Made by a program: the position numbers and the translations under genes. Below, in pieces: positions 1 through 10,940 of a stretch of 64,000 nt of DNA. Within the stretch, counting starts at the first letter, position 1. Every line of letters starts with the position of its first letter. The stretch comes from Symsagittifera roscoffensis (Eukaryota > Xenacoelomorpha > Acoela > Convolutidae), in assembly GCF_963678635.1 (NCBI RefSeq), contig NC_087062.1:99501705-99565704 (forward strand), written 5' to 3'. The notes beneath the pieces were generated by a model, which saw nothing but the letters and a program-made list of their open reading frames with translations, had not been told where the DNA came from and searched no databases.

Positions 1-217
1 TAGTTAAAATGCGTCCGCTTTATAAATTGAGGTATGTTAATTGATTAATTTCTTTTCAAATTGACTGGTACTTCTAGTGCGTCATAATTAGCTTGCTTCA
101 CTTAGCAATTATGTAGGCTCATAATTGGCGTGAGTCATCTAAGAAATTTTGTTGAATCAAAGTATTGATCATTCAGTTTTTCCAGTAGCGTTGTCGGTCA
201 TATTTTTGCTTGTGTAT

Positions 218-240
218 GCGAAGTGCAGCTTCGCCTCTGT
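218..240 (+). repeat. Dispersed GCGAAG/CTTCGC hairpin motif, copy 1
   Basis: GCGAAG, TGCAG, CTTCGC then CTCTGTGT. This is one of five copies in the window, all in the same orientation with the tail CCTCTGTRTTTT-like. Other copies are at 2489-2512, 3122-3143 (left half lost), 7324-7349 and 9134-9160. Confidence 0.85.
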
Positions 241-2488
241 GTCTGATTTATGCGAGCTTTAGTGCATTAAATTTTTGAAAGACTGGACTTCGACAAGGGC
301 TGATGTCCTAAAAGGTTATCTATTTTACGAGAAGTAGTCAAATTTGCGTTTTGAGATATTAGCGCGGACGGTCTGCCTACCGTATGAGAGATCAAATTAC
401 TGATGATTAGGAAGTGGAAAAAAGTAAATTTGGGGTCGTAAAAATTACTTTCTTAAGTTTTCAAAATGGCCAAAAAAAGTTTTAAATAAAAAAGTAAGTG
501 CAGAAAGCTACAATTTCGGTAGTGTAAATGCATAAACAAATGTACTTTTGCACACTTTCCGTCGCAATATATATATAAACAATCATCTAGTTTTCGCTTT
601 AGCAGACTGAAAAGTCTTTCGAGTTCGAACGATGTTATTGAAGCATAAAGGAATTCGGCAGCTTGAATGTGGATGGAAATTTCTTAGAGAATTAGAAATT
701 GCAGTTCTCAGAAATAAGACGTTTTAAATATTCTCTGCCTAAAGCTAAGGCAAATATATAGTTTCCTTTCTAACTTTTTTAAAGTTCAATAAGCGCTGTT
801 AAAGTAAAAAAGAGAAAAAAGTTTTTACTTTTTTCCCGCTTCCTAGTGATGATTGAAGGTAACTCCTATTTTCCAACAGTAATGAAGGCCGACGTAGCAA
901 CTCTTCTTTCACTCTTAGGTTTCATTGCTCCTGCAAGTCCAGCATTTTGCCGATCATTGCGTATTCTACCAGACTATTAAGGCCAGTTAGAAATTCCAAT
1001 GCGTGCTCGGTCTCATGCTAAAAAAAATTTTCGTAGATAAAGGTCATAATCTGTCATTCGGTCAGGCTCTGCGCAGCAATTTCACAAATGCTTCGAGAAC
1101 TTTTCGAAACGTTATGTGAGGTTCTAGAGATCGTAAAGACATTTTTTGATGAGGAGAAAGCCGTCGCAGATTTGGCTTTCCTAGGATGCGCTCAACAAAG
1201 ATGCTAACTCATAAAGTTGCTTTCGATATTTGACCAATTGTCATCCGGTTTGCCAACAACACTGAACGTGAAACAATTTGGTACGATTTTTCTGTGAAGG
1301 CAGTCGCATGAAGGCGGTGCCAGGTAAACTGAAAATGAAGGTTACGGGGTTTCAGAATGTGTGTAATGAACAACTTTGGTTTCTCTTCAGTGAAGTTAAA
1401 TATAGTAGGATTTTCGGAAGTTAGTTTAGTCGTACCCGCTAAACTAATTATGCCAGCTGTGTTATCGAAATAGAGAAATTAAGATGCTTACTGTGTGAAT
1501 TAACCCAAATACTGTACCTCTGTTTTTATTAGGGACCACAGCCTTTTTGAGGGACCCACCAAGTAAACAAGCACCTGAAAAGGTAGTATTTCAATATGTG
1601 CAATTGCGAAATAAGACAGCCATGTTTCAATTTGATTTTCTATTTTAGGCTGAGGGTTTTTCTTCAGGCTTTGTTCAAGTTAAATTTTTTTTAGGTGCAG
1701 AGTTATATAATAGCTTGCATGCAATTTAATTCAGTTTAGAGTTGTATTGCAGCTAGACAATTGGGTCTCCTTTTCGCGTTCTATTGAGGATAGATATGTA
1801 AATCACGATAGTTCGCATATCCTTCGGAAAGACAATTTACAGTTTCAGATGCTGGATGAATTTTTTGAAAGGCGTGATTTTCCCCCACTTCTTTTGAACT
1901 GGCTAAGATGTTGGGTCGAAAAAGATTGTAACTTGTCAATTGTGAGAATTTTTTTTTTGTAAAAACCGATGTTTGCACAATTGATAAGCTGAATAAACAA
2001 TTTTTTCGCCAAGTCAATTTGATTTTTTTAATCTTGTCTCCATGCACTTGTTGAGATTTTCTTTGTTAAAACATTTACTCTTAATTTTTTTGGAAAAAAC
2101 ATTTACTCTTTATTTTTTTATTAGTAACTTTTTTTAGTCTATTTTTATTCTTTTTTTGTGGTTTTATATTTTTTCGGCTTAAAAGGTATCCACTTAGTGG
2201 TCTCATTTTGTTTATTTGACGAGCGGATAAAGTTTTTGTGTGTAAGTTGAGACTGAGGGAGACATGAACATTTTTTTTAGTTTTGTTGAATTTTTTTCTG
2301 CCAAGGTCTGTTCGGCTTTGTTACCGCTTGGAATTTTTTTCTATGCTTATTCTACATTCTTTTGTTTTGGCACGTTTTTGTTTCAAAACTAGCGTTTTTC
2401 ATTGTGAATGAACTAGTTTTTTCGACTTTTTTGATTTTGTTTTCGACTTAGCGGTGTTAGCAGTTTCTTGTTTCGTATCGCAAGTGGC

Positions 2489-2512
2489 GCGAAGCTCAGC
2501 TTCGCCTCTGTA
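2489..2512 (+). repeat. Dispersed hairpin motif, copy 2
   Basis: GCGAAGC, TCA, GCTTCGC then CTCTGTATTTT. This is the most perfect stem of the five copies (7 bp). GACGCTTCGCATT follows about 15 bp downstream and may be a partial second copy. Confidence 0.85.
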
Positions 2513-3121
2513 TTTTATTTTTTTTGAGACGCTTCGCATTTTTTTTTTGCTAAAATTTTGAATATCTGGCGTTACTGATTCAGTGAAGAAATTTGGAACT
2601 GGAGATCTTCTATACACAAACGGTTTTGCCCTCGATTTTTATTAAATTAAAATATGGCCCCAAAAAGACAGTTTTTTTTTTACAATTTGACCGTTTTGTT
2701 CAAAAGTTACCCTGCCAAAAATGGATTTAAAAGAATCAATCGAAAAACAGGTGTTGATAATTTTCCCGGTGTAAGCATTTACGCCCTAATTTTTTGTAGA
2801 AAAATAGTTTCGGAAAGTTTGTTTGTGTTTTTGTTCGCTTTTTGGAAACTTCTTGACTTTTGTTGAAAATACCCTGCCATTTCTTAGGTTAAGGGTTTTG
2901 TCTCAGCTTAAAGGTCTACACCACAATTCTAGTAGAAAGTTACGGCTTTTGGGAATTGACAAAGTTTTTAACTTCTTTGGCCATTTTTCGGTATCTTTTT
3001 GAGTGGGCAGATTAATGGTTCAATTGAATTAACAGATCTCGGTCTTCTTAGCTGCATGAGCTGATGTCACCTTATTTATGTTTAAAAATCTTCAGCCTTT
3101 TAGTCCAATCTTATAAAAATC

Positions 3122-3143
3122 TAGCTCCGCTTCGCCTCTGTAT
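3122..3143 (+). repeat. Dispersed hairpin motif, copy 3 (left arm degraded)
   Basis: TAGCTCCGCTTCGCCTCTGT then ATTTTTTAATC. The right arm and tail are intact; the left arm is largely lost. Confidence 0.7.
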
Positions 3144-3303
3144 TTTTTAATCAAATTTCGGAATTTTCACGGCAAGGTTTTTAAAAGCTTATGCACAGCT
3201 GAAAATAACACCGTCTGTTTTTTGTGGACGATCTTCGTTTGGCCCAAAGAATTATACTTGTGCATGTATTAACAGGATTGATTGATTAATAAGTTCGAAT
3301 AAT

Positions 3304-3325
3304 TACACTTGCGAAAGCAAGTGTA
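3304..3325. repeat. Perfect 9-bp hairpin with GAAA loop
   Basis: TACACTTGC, loop GAAA, GCAAGTGTA: a perfect stem with a GNRA-type tetraloop. It lies about 110 bp upstream of the tRNA-like relic. Function unknown; possibly a transposon end. Confidence 0.8.
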
Positions 3326-3417
3326 TTGTAATCGGGAACTTTTTTTCGCGTTAACAACTTTTCTTACACATTTTCAACTTACTTCGTTATTGAGTCTTAA
3401 CAACTTCCGGGCTCCTG

Positions 3418-3490
3418 CGCAGTTGGCCTAGAGGTAATGATGTCGCCTTTTCACCCTAAGATCTTAGTTTCGAAACCTGATTGGACATTC
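3418..3490 (+). pseudogene. tRNA-like relic (possible SINE head)
   Basis: TGGCCTAGAGG at 3424-3434 fits the RNA polymerase III A-box consensus TRGYNNARNNG. GTTTCGAAAC at 3467-3476 is close to a B box, about 32 bp downstream. CCTTTTCACC between them would place a TTC (Glu-type) anticodon at 3450-3452. The anticodon stem and acceptor stem do not pair, so this is not a working tRNA gene. A tRNA pseudogene or tRNA-derived SINE head is the best reading. Confidence 0.45.
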
Positions 3491-3799
3491 TTTTTTTTTT
3501 GAATATGTATGTACATGCAAGTTTTCTTTCGGAAAAATTTGAATGGTCGGACTTTCGTTTATCTGCTCAGGTTTTGTCGTGCTGTAAGCAACTTTCATTG
3601 TAGTTGCAATTGCCTTTAATATCAGAATTAAAGCTCAATATATCAGAATTGAGGTTCAAACAAAATTTGCGAGCTCAGAAATTAACCACAACCAGCATGA
3701 GAGCGTGACTTAATGGTCAAAAGCAACAGCTTCTCGTCTCAACGATCTGAAAAGATTTATGTTCAGCCTCTGCTTCGTGTTAATTTGATCGTGAACTTT

Positions 3800-4260
3800 T
3801 TAAGAGTCCCTAAACGTAGTTCAGACTCTCGTATAGGTCGGGATGATTATTTTTTTATTTTTTTTTCAAAATTTGGTCAGGCTCAAATTTACTTTTTCAC
3901 GGTTTGACTTTTGATTTCTTCCAAAGTTCATTTCATGCCCGTTGTTGAAAGGAAGGCAAACTCCACTATGGAACAGTAAAAGTGTAAAGGTCACGAAAAA
4001 CGTGATCGACTTCTAATTTCGAAAGTGTGCTTCCCAGCGAAAAAAAATAATTATTAGTTCATTTTTCTCAAATTGGGTTTTTTTTTATTCAAAAAAGTGT
4101 CAACATTAATGTTTTCTAGAAATTCATAGAGCTTAAAGGCCATCTTTTTTTCTTGAAAATTCAAAAGTCAGTATTTTTTCTGTTTACTTGAGTTCATTGA
4201 CTTTTCCAACTGTCTGATGGCTATGTTCTTCAAAGTTTCTATCTGGAATCGATTTGCGTT
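3800..4260 (+). repeat. DR1 dispersed repeat, most complete copy
   Basis: Landmarks in order: GTTCAGACTCTCGTATAGG, GGTTTGACTTTTGATTTCTT, GGTCACGAAAAACGTGATCG (internal 5-bp inverted repeat), TTCTAATTTCGAAAG, CTCAAATTGGG, TTTTCTAGAAATTCATAGAG, AAGGCCAT, and TTCATTGACTTTTCCAACTG then TCTGATGGCTATG. The same order is found in other copies. It has no open frame, no poly-A tail and no recognised terminal repeats. Confidence 0.75.
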
Positions 4261-4301
4261 TAAAAAAATCAGATGATATATTTGAGTAGCCTAATTTTTA
4301 G

Positions 4302-4720
4302 GCCTCCTAGCAACTTGAATCCAAACACTCTTCACATGTTGTCTCCAAATGAGAACCAGAACATGGCTTCCACTACTGCGTGTCAGGGAGGCGTTTCCCC
4401 AAACCATCCGGGGGGATCACTGCCCGATCTCTCCTCTGGGGGGTACCAGCAGCAGACACCGCGGCAGTTGCGAAACCCCAACTTAGAAACCAACTCAGCA
4501 AGGATAATGTCACTTTCAAATGCATCCACCACGTGTGGCGGCGGCGGCCTCAACCATGTGAACGGAGGAGGACCCATTCACGATGCAGACATGCACGTTA
4601 TGATGACTCATCAACAGCAGCAGCAGCAACAAGGCGCTTGTCCTGGCTCATCGGCGGCAGTGTTTATGGGTGGGAATTACGTGGCGGCAAACGGAATGGC
4701 CGCAACGGGAATGGAAGACG
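4302..4720 (+). CDS. Internal exon A of a Q/G/S-rich putative transcriptional coactivator (possibly CRTC-like)
   Basis: Internal exon of 419 nt. The acceptor is a T-rich tract ending TTTTTAG; the donor is ACG/GTTAGA. It enters with the third base of a codon and leaves after the first base, which matches the next exon. The protein is rich in Ser, Asn, Gly and Gln. Visible landmarks are LSPNENQN, then GGSLPDLSSGG, then RNPNLETN, a Gly-rich stretch and seven consecutive Gln coded by mixed CAA/CAG. GGSLPDL followed by a SNPNL-like motif is the order seen in the middle of CRTC/TORC coactivators, nuclear-cytoplasmic partners of CREB; this is the main support for the tentative family name. An alternative acceptor AG lies 9 nt downstream (exon from 4311) and keeps the same frame. 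Another Q-rich regulator is possible. The exon itself is well supported; the family is not certain. Confidence 0.72.
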
Positions 4721-5399
4721 GTTAGAAATGACAATTTGACTTGTACCAATTTAAATAAACCGTCCATCCAAAATCACAGTAATTGTTTCCTCCAAAAAGC
4801 AGTAGAAATTCAGGTGGTCTTTTTCAGAATTTAGACGCTTATCTTGGTCGCCTTGGCGGACCGAACGAAGAGTGAGTTGCAAATAGGAGCTGAAAGAAAA
4901 GAGTAGCTGTTTAGTCGCTGTTAAAATGGTTGTAAAATATTGCACCTTGTTAGATTAGAACAACCTCCCTTTTGTGTAGAAAAAGTAATACTCATCCCAC
5001 AAACACGGTAGTAATTATTTGTCTTTAAGTGTCCATGAACAACAGCAGTTTCCGCTTATTGAGGTCTGGTGGTTTTTTTCGTATTTTTAAGGAAACACAT
5101 TTTATGTGTTTTATAAGCTTCTGGATCTTTGGTTTCTTTCTCATCCAATTTAATTTGCTGAATGAAGGCTCTTCAGATCTCCATTAAAAAAGTACAAATG
5201 GCGAGAAAAGTAGAGCTTGACTGTAACTTTTCAAATTGAGTTTTTAAATTTCAGACTTTTCTGCCGAAGTAAATCAAGTTTTCTCAAAATGGGTTAATTT
5301 TATTTAAAAAGTGGCACGCGTTTTTGTGGTTATTATTCGGATTCAGCTGTTATTTTATTTTGAATTGAGATTTTGAATTAGGATTTTGTTATTAAGATT

Positions 5400-6335
5400 T
5401 TGAATTGTATGAGTATGACTTCTGTTCTGGCTCAAATTTACTTTTTGAGGTTTGACCTTTGAATTCTTTGTAATAAGTTCAGTTCATTTTCTTTTATGAA
5501 AGTAAGACCAACTCCACAATAGGCCGCGATGGTTTTTTTCAGGAAAAGTCTATAATTAATTCGGGTTTAATTTTTTTTGCAGTTTGACTTGATTTACTTA
5601 TAAGTTAGTTCTTTTTTATTTCTGTATGAAGGAAGAAAATGGAATTTATTTATCTGATTTTCCACCGAAAAATAGATTTTGACCATTCGTTTCAGTTTTC
5701 TCAAATTGGGTTAAGTTTATCTACAAATTGACAGTCATACTTTGTTCTAGAAATTCAAAAAGTTTTAAGGCCATTTATTTTTTTCGAAGTTCAAAACTTG
5801 AATTTTTTGAAAAAAAAAAAACAAATCAGTTGTTTTTTCAGTTCCTTGCGTTCATTAGTCTTTTCCAACTGTCAGTTGGCTATGTTTTTAAGATTCGATG
5901 AAGGTAGTTCAGACGCTTGTATAGTTCATGATGTTTTTTTAAGGAAAAGTCTTAAAATTTGTCCAGGCTTAAATTGTTTTTTTGCGGTTTGACCCTCGAT
6001 TTCTTTTTCAGTTCAGTTGTTTTCCTTAGTTAAAAGGAAGGCGAAATCCACATTCGACCAGCAAGCATGAAGAGGTCACGAAAATGTGATCGACATCTAG
6101 TTTCGAAAGATGATTTTTTAAAAAGGTTTACAGTGAAATGAAATAGAAAGTTTATTAATTTGAACGAGTTTTCTTTAAAATTGGATTAATTTTTGATCTA
6201 AATTGTTCAAGAAATTCAAATAACTTTTCACCTAATTTTTCGTTGAAAATTTAAATTTTGTAGTCAGTTGTTTACTTGCGTTCATCGACTCTTTCCAAAT
6301 GTCTGCTGGCTACGTTTCAGAATAAAGCCTTTTAT
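5400..6335 (+). repeat. DR1 dispersed repeats, three adjacent diverged copies
   Basis: A 5' fragment at about 5400-5520, a copy at about 5520-5880 and a copy at about 5885-6335 lie head to tail. Each full copy ends near TTCCAACTGTCAGTTGGC or TTCCAAATGTCTGCTGGC. The third has AAAATGTGATCGACATCTAG, matching the first copy at 3.99 kb. Confidence 0.7.
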
Positions 6336-6997
6336 CGTTTGTTAAAAGGAATGCAAACTCCACTATCGAATATCAAAAATATACAGTACTTTTGGGCAGT
6401 CCTCCTCGAACTGAGGAAACTTTAATATCTTTAGTTATTTGAAATGTCAGTGGCTGTAACGGAGTGCTTCTTCTGATTGTAAATAAGGACGAAACCTGAC
6501 TTAAATATAATTCAAACTAATTTTCAACGATTAGGCATCCTTTTTCCGTCTGTCGTCTACCTTTGAAGCTAGATTTGCTGCGTTAGAAAGAAGCATTGCT
6601 TGTTTGCATTTCCTTCTCGTCTCTCAAACTGAATAGTTTTTTGCAACACAACTAGATACGAATGCGACAAAGAAACCTCTGCTGAACTTGTTCATTTTTG
6701 TAAAGTTCACCAGGAAGCAACACTTTTTCCTCTCAGATGAACCAAAAAATAGTTTTGTTTGAAAAATAAAAATATGCTGATAGATTCAATTGATTGTGAG
6801 ATAATGAGCTGAATTATTGAGCTCGCTGCAGATAAAAATACTTCCAATTACCGAAATAGTTTTGAAAAGGAAGTTTTGTAATGTTTTCACTGTAGACTTA
6901 ATTTGCTCTACATGCTTCCTCGACACTATAATAGACATGAAATGAAACCTTTTGGTTTTGGAGTAGCATTGTTGGATCTGTTTTCCTATCCTCCCCC

Positions 6998-7100
6998 TTT
7001 GGTACCTAGTAGCGAATTGCCACCCCTATAATGAACTAATACAACGGCGGTTTAGCAAATGCGAATTTTGTACCTGGTAACGAATCTCCCCCTCCCCTTT
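6998..7100. repeat. Degenerate direct repeat, 68-bp spacing
   Basis: TTTGGTACCTAGTAGCGAAT followed by C-rich sequence (from 6998), and TTTTGTACCTGGTAACGAAT followed by C-rich sequence (from about 7065). Each is also preceded or followed by a CCTCCCC-type tract, unusual in this AT-rich intron. Confidence 0.65.
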
Positions 7101-7323
7101 TGAGATAGTTAAAGAGATCCGTATTGTTGCTTCTCAGACGTCTCTCGATTCGCCAATCTGACTGTTTGGGGAAAAATTATATATTTTTCTGGTCTATGTT
7201 CTTCGTATTTTGAGTTTTTGAAATTGTGATTTTTTGAAATTGTTTTTCATTTTTCAAATTTGTGGCTTTCTTTTTTTGTCTGCTTGCTTGCACTGCTGTT
7301 TTCTTATCTTATATCCCAAGTAG

Positions 7324-7349
7324 TGCGAAGCTCCGCTTTGCCTCTGTGT
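7324..7349 (+). repeat. Dispersed hairpin motif, copy 4
   Basis: GCGAAGC, TCC, GCTTTGC, then CTCTGTGTTTT. One stem mismatch (C to T). It is preceded by CCCAAGTAGT, resembling CGCAAGTGGC before copy 2, so the conserved unit is longer than the hairpin. Confidence 0.8.
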
Positions 7350-8219
7350 TTTAATCATCTAAAAGCCTGTAAGACCTCCACATGCGCTCAATTGTATAAA
7401 AGAAGAGCAACATTAGACATCCCACGCAAGAGTTTTGCTTGTATGTCGTATTGTTGCAAATTTGGAGCTCCATCTACTTAACACATTTGGATCTCGAACC
7501 AACCTAATTAATGGCAAAATTTTTATACATTGATTCGGTATATCAAGATTTAGTTGAAGACCGTCACGCATTTAGTCTTTCTTTTTTTTCATCACCCGTG
7601 TTTTGGAATTTTGAGCTTTTCCATTTTTCTGTCTTTTTTGCTTATCTTATCTTTGTATTTATAAATGAAGACGCAATGATGGAAAAGTTGTATTAATTAG
7701 TAGACTATACAGGAGTAGATCTAGCATGTGCGTTGCGAGGGGCGGCTGTGCAGATTCGAAAAACTAAGTTTGCAAGCCATGACTGCACAAAATATTATCT
7801 CGGAGATGTTTCTTATCACCAGAGGTTTTCTGAGTGTTTTCTAAGTTAAAAAGAGTTTCTCCACTTTGTGTCTCTCTGAGTTAATGATTACTTTTGGACG
7901 TTTTGTGATCTGGCTCTTCTATCATACCCACCAATCATTGAAGAATTTTCATTGAACTATAGATTTCGGTGTTGTCCTGCGAATTTTTTGACCACCCGAA
8001 AGATAAATAGTTTTTAATTGAGTGCGGTTTCATGTTGGATTCATAAAAAGTCATAAATGAGTTAGCCGAAGCTTGTGAGTTCCAATTAAAATGCCCGCGG
8101 CTTGGGCTTTCATAATTCAAAGTAAATGCTTCATTTCTTTTTTTTCCAAATTTACCTGTTAAAGAATTGATTTCTTTATTTCGGTTGTTAAGTGTATAAG
8201 AACGAGGTAATTCTCAAGT

Positions 8220-9125
8220 ATATATGTCATGATTTTTTTAGATTAATTTGATTTTTCGCGGTTTGACTTTTGATTTCTTCGTAAGTTCAGTTCATTTCTT
8301 ATGTTAAAAAACGACAAACGCCACTCGCACTGCATAAGTGTAAAAGTCACGAAAAACGTGAATGACTTCTAGTTTTAAAAGGACTTCAATTTCTGAATTC
8401 GCAGTGAAATTAAAAGTTTTTATTGATTCAGTTTCTTCTAAAAAATAGAAAGTTCTAGGAAAAAATTGCCAATTCTTGAAAATCAAACAGTTTAAACATT
8501 TTGAGTGATACTATCAAAGTTTGAATTTTAAAAATAATATTAAAAATTTTCTATCAACCTTTTACTTTATTTGTTGATCTACAATTTTTCAAATATCTGT
8601 TGGTTGTTTTAATGGTCGTAGGCTAACAAGCCGAAGGACGGACCAACACACCGAAAATAAGGTTGCCTTTCCAACAAGCCGAAAATTAATACTTTTGTAC
8701 AACATAACCAATTTTCACTATTGCTATGCAATTTTCACGTAATTCTGATGTAATTTACGTTATTTCGATGTAGTTTTGGCTGAAAGATATGGCGGTTTGT
8801 TTAACATCTGTTCTTTGGTTTTGCCTGTTCATGCAGAAGTCTCTGTTCACGCTCAAATTTATTTTTCGGCGGATTCACTTTGGATTTCCTTATAAGTTCG
8901 CAGTCTAATCCATTTGCTAAGGCAAATTCCGATTTCTAAAGTGTAAAGACCACGAAAAAACGCGAGTTTTTAGTTTTTTAGGAGAAATCTAATCGAAAGT
9001 GAAATCAAAAAGTCAAGAGCCTAATGATGATATATTTTTCTTTGAATTTAGCTTCAAAAAAAAGATTTTTTTTTTAGGTTTCCTTGTTCATAAACACTTG
9101 TGCAACTCTTAATGACTATGTTTTA
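8220..9125 (+). repeat. DR1 dispersed repeats, two diverged copies
   Basis: Copy at about 8220-8620 (GCGGTTTGACTTTTGATTTC, AAAGTCACGAAAAACGTGAA) and copy at about 8840-9125 (GCTCAAATTTATTTTTCGGC, AGACCACGAAAAAACGCGAG). Between them, 8628-8690 carries three AACAAGCCGAA-like words. Confidence 0.6.
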
Positions 9126-9133
9126 CTCGTGTT

Positions 9134-9160
9134 TGCGTAGCGCAGCTTCGCCTCTGTGTT
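9134..9160 (+). repeat. Dispersed hairpin motif, copy 5
   Basis: GCGTAGC, GCAG, CTTCGC, then CTCTGTGTTCTG. The left arm has one mismatch to the other copies. It immediately follows a DR1 3' end. Confidence 0.75.
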
Positions 9161-9538
9161 CTGTTATGAGTGGAAGCATTCGTAGGAAATTGCCAGAAGT
9201 AAGCATCCGATGATGTTTTGAAAAAAGAAGCTAGTTTTCATAAGTGCTGAAGCCTAAGAAGGCCCCGGTGATATTTGAGTCTAATGAAATTGAATCAGTA
9301 CTGCTATGAGCCAATGTTCTAAGCCAAGCATCGCACGGATCGAAGTTCGTTTTCATTGTTTTGTCCGACTGACTCGAATGTCCTCGACTACTGATTCAGT
9401 AATCTAACCCGAAGAAAACGGAACATACGGGTGATTTGAGGAAGGCTTAGAGAAGAAAAGAGCTGTTGGTTGGGTAAATGTGGGTAGCATGTTTTATGTA
9501 GTAGTTTGTAGACTGTTTGTTTTGTTTGGCTGTTGCAG

Positions 9539-9966
9539 GAGCACCATCAGTAGACTTAGTTTCTCTCTCTCCGTCCTCTTCTCTTCGTCATTCTATGTTG
9601 TCCACCTCTCCTCAGAATCTTTCTTCGCCCCACCACCTCGGACGCCACATGTCAACCGTGCATCATAATCATCAGCAGCAGCATCATCATCATCTCATAC
9701 AACAGCCACCGCCACAACACCAATATGCCCCCCAACAGGTGGCAGAAGCAGGAGCAGGGGGAGGGCGAGGGCACCTGGGTGTTATGGCAGCCGCCCCCAA
9801 TAGCGGAGGTGTGCAGTCTATAGGTGGCTTGTTGGGGCGAGTAGCAGGGGAGGGCTCTTCCCACAGAGTGCCTTCACAGAGGCTGCAACAACAGCAACAT
9901 AATAACTATATCATCGTGACAGGAGATATCAGTAGAGTCCCTTTTGGTAGTGAATGTAGTGGCAAT
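9539..9966 (+). CDS. Internal exon B, His/Gln/Ser-rich segment of the same gene
   Basis: The acceptor is strong (T/G-rich tract ending TTGCAG). The exon begins with the last two bases of a Gly codon completed by the G ending exon A. The reading is open for about 142 codons: a Ser-rich start (LSPSSSLRHSMLSTSPQNL), a His/Gln block with HHNHQQQHHHH, a Pro/Gln block, a Gly-rich patch (AGAGGGRG), then NNYIIVTGDISR. I chose donor AAT/GTTAGT at 9966 because it ends in phase 0, which exon C requires; other GT sites nearby give the wrong phase or match the consensus poorly. The frame stops at 9994, so splicing is needed. The Ser/Pro and Q-rich composition is typical of an intrinsically disordered activation region. 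The 3' boundary is less certain than the 5' one. Confidence 0.68.
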
Positions 9967-10940
9967 GTTAGTACTACTCGTTTCCCTGCACGTTAGTTTA
10001 GTTTGCAAAAGGCGTATGTGACCATTTAGTTCAGCTTTATTTCCTTATTAAGTTTTGTAGTTGGAAGTTATTTTAATTATTTTATGATCATTCTAGGGAA
10101 GGGTGGCTCTTGGAGGTCGACCACCTCACCAATCTTCCCTAATATTTTACGACATCCATTCTTGGCTTACCCGTAATCAACTTTTTCACATGATGGCTGA
10201 AATTGGCGACGACCATCTGATCTTTCTTCTAGACAATTTTTGAGCATATCCGCAATTTAAAAGCCCGTTATATTCGAAAATTGTACTCCCATTTCAATTT
10301 TTTTTGTTTTTGTTTGCTTTTTCTCTTTATTCGGCTAAAAAGGTTGAATATAGTAAACAAAAAATTTTCTCGTTGATCCAGTTTTCTCTGATTGTTTGTT
10401 TACTTGCGTTCATTGACTCTTTTTCAACTGTCTCTTGGCTACGCTTAATTAACTTAAACTTAATTGAGTGATTTTACAATAGAGCAAAAACGTTTTTAAA
10501 GCCAAAAATAAGCCAATAAATTTTTCTAAATTTGACCTCATTTTAAAACCTTTTGCGATAATTTGCAACAAAAAATATGATAATTCATTTTGATCAGCTC
10601 GTAATTTGTTCCGGAGTTTGTTTGCAAAAAATATATAGATTCTGTAAGTTATTTTTAGAGGTCAGCTATTTTGGTTTTCCCAGGTCTTAGAATTCACTTC
10701 CGAACCGCACTCCCGAAATCGCTAAAAATAGATGTCGTAAAATATTTCCAAAAATTTTCTTGAAGACAGTAAATTTTTTTGCTTAATTATGAAGACAAAG
10801 ACTAGTGAAAGCAAATTTATCTCAATTACTGCTAAATTTTGCCATGAAAAGACACTGTATAAAGTATGAGCGAGCTGCCTGAAATGAATGTTGGCTGTTT
10901 CGTTTTCTACGCATGTTGTAACCTGTTTTGATTGATTTAG
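9967..10940 (+). other. Intron between exons B and C (974 bp)
   Basis: Starts GTTAGT and ends ATTGATTTAG. Around 10380-10445 it carries a 3' fragment of the DR1 repeat (TTTACTTGCGTTCATTGACT followed by a CAACTGTCTCTTGGCTACG-like end). The rest is AT-rich with no recognisable element. Confidence 0.6.

Larger units (their letters stand above)
1..4301. other. Upstream/intronic non-coding DNA
   Basis: No convincing coding exon is visible here. Open frames are short and AT-driven, without conserved protein motifs. The stretch holds three copies of a GCGAAGC-type hairpin motif (218-240, 2489-2512, 3122-3143), a perfect 9-bp hairpin (3304-3325), a tRNA-like relic (about 3418-3490), two copies of a motif with core CCCTGCCA (about 2704 and 2863) and one dispersed DR1 repeat copy (about 3800-4260). 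It ends at the acceptor AG (4300-4301) of the first visible exon, so at least its right part is intron. How far the intron reaches left cannot be seen. Confidence 0.6.
4721..9538 (+). other. Intron between exons A and B (4.8 kb)
   Basis: Starts GTTAGA and ends with a T-rich tract and GTTGCAG. It holds several copies of the DR1 dispersed repeat (about 5400-5520, 5520-5880, 5885-6335, 8220-8620, 8840-9120), two hairpin motifs (7324-7349 and 9134-9160), a degenerate 68-bp-spaced direct repeat (6998-7100) and a cluster of AACAAGCCGAA-like words (8628-8690). No further exon could be supported inside it. Confidence 0.65.

Noticed and set aside
1534-1563. Possible 30-nt microexon between TTTTTATTAG and CAA/GTAAAC
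   Set aside because: Too short and without recognisable coding content.
1751-1795. Possible 45-nt exon (acceptor TATTGCAG, donor TAT/GTAAAT, reading LDNWVSFSRSIEDRY)
   Set aside because: Splice signals are passable, but the peptide matches nothing recognised and similar chance pairs are common in AT-rich intron DNA. Transcript data would be needed.
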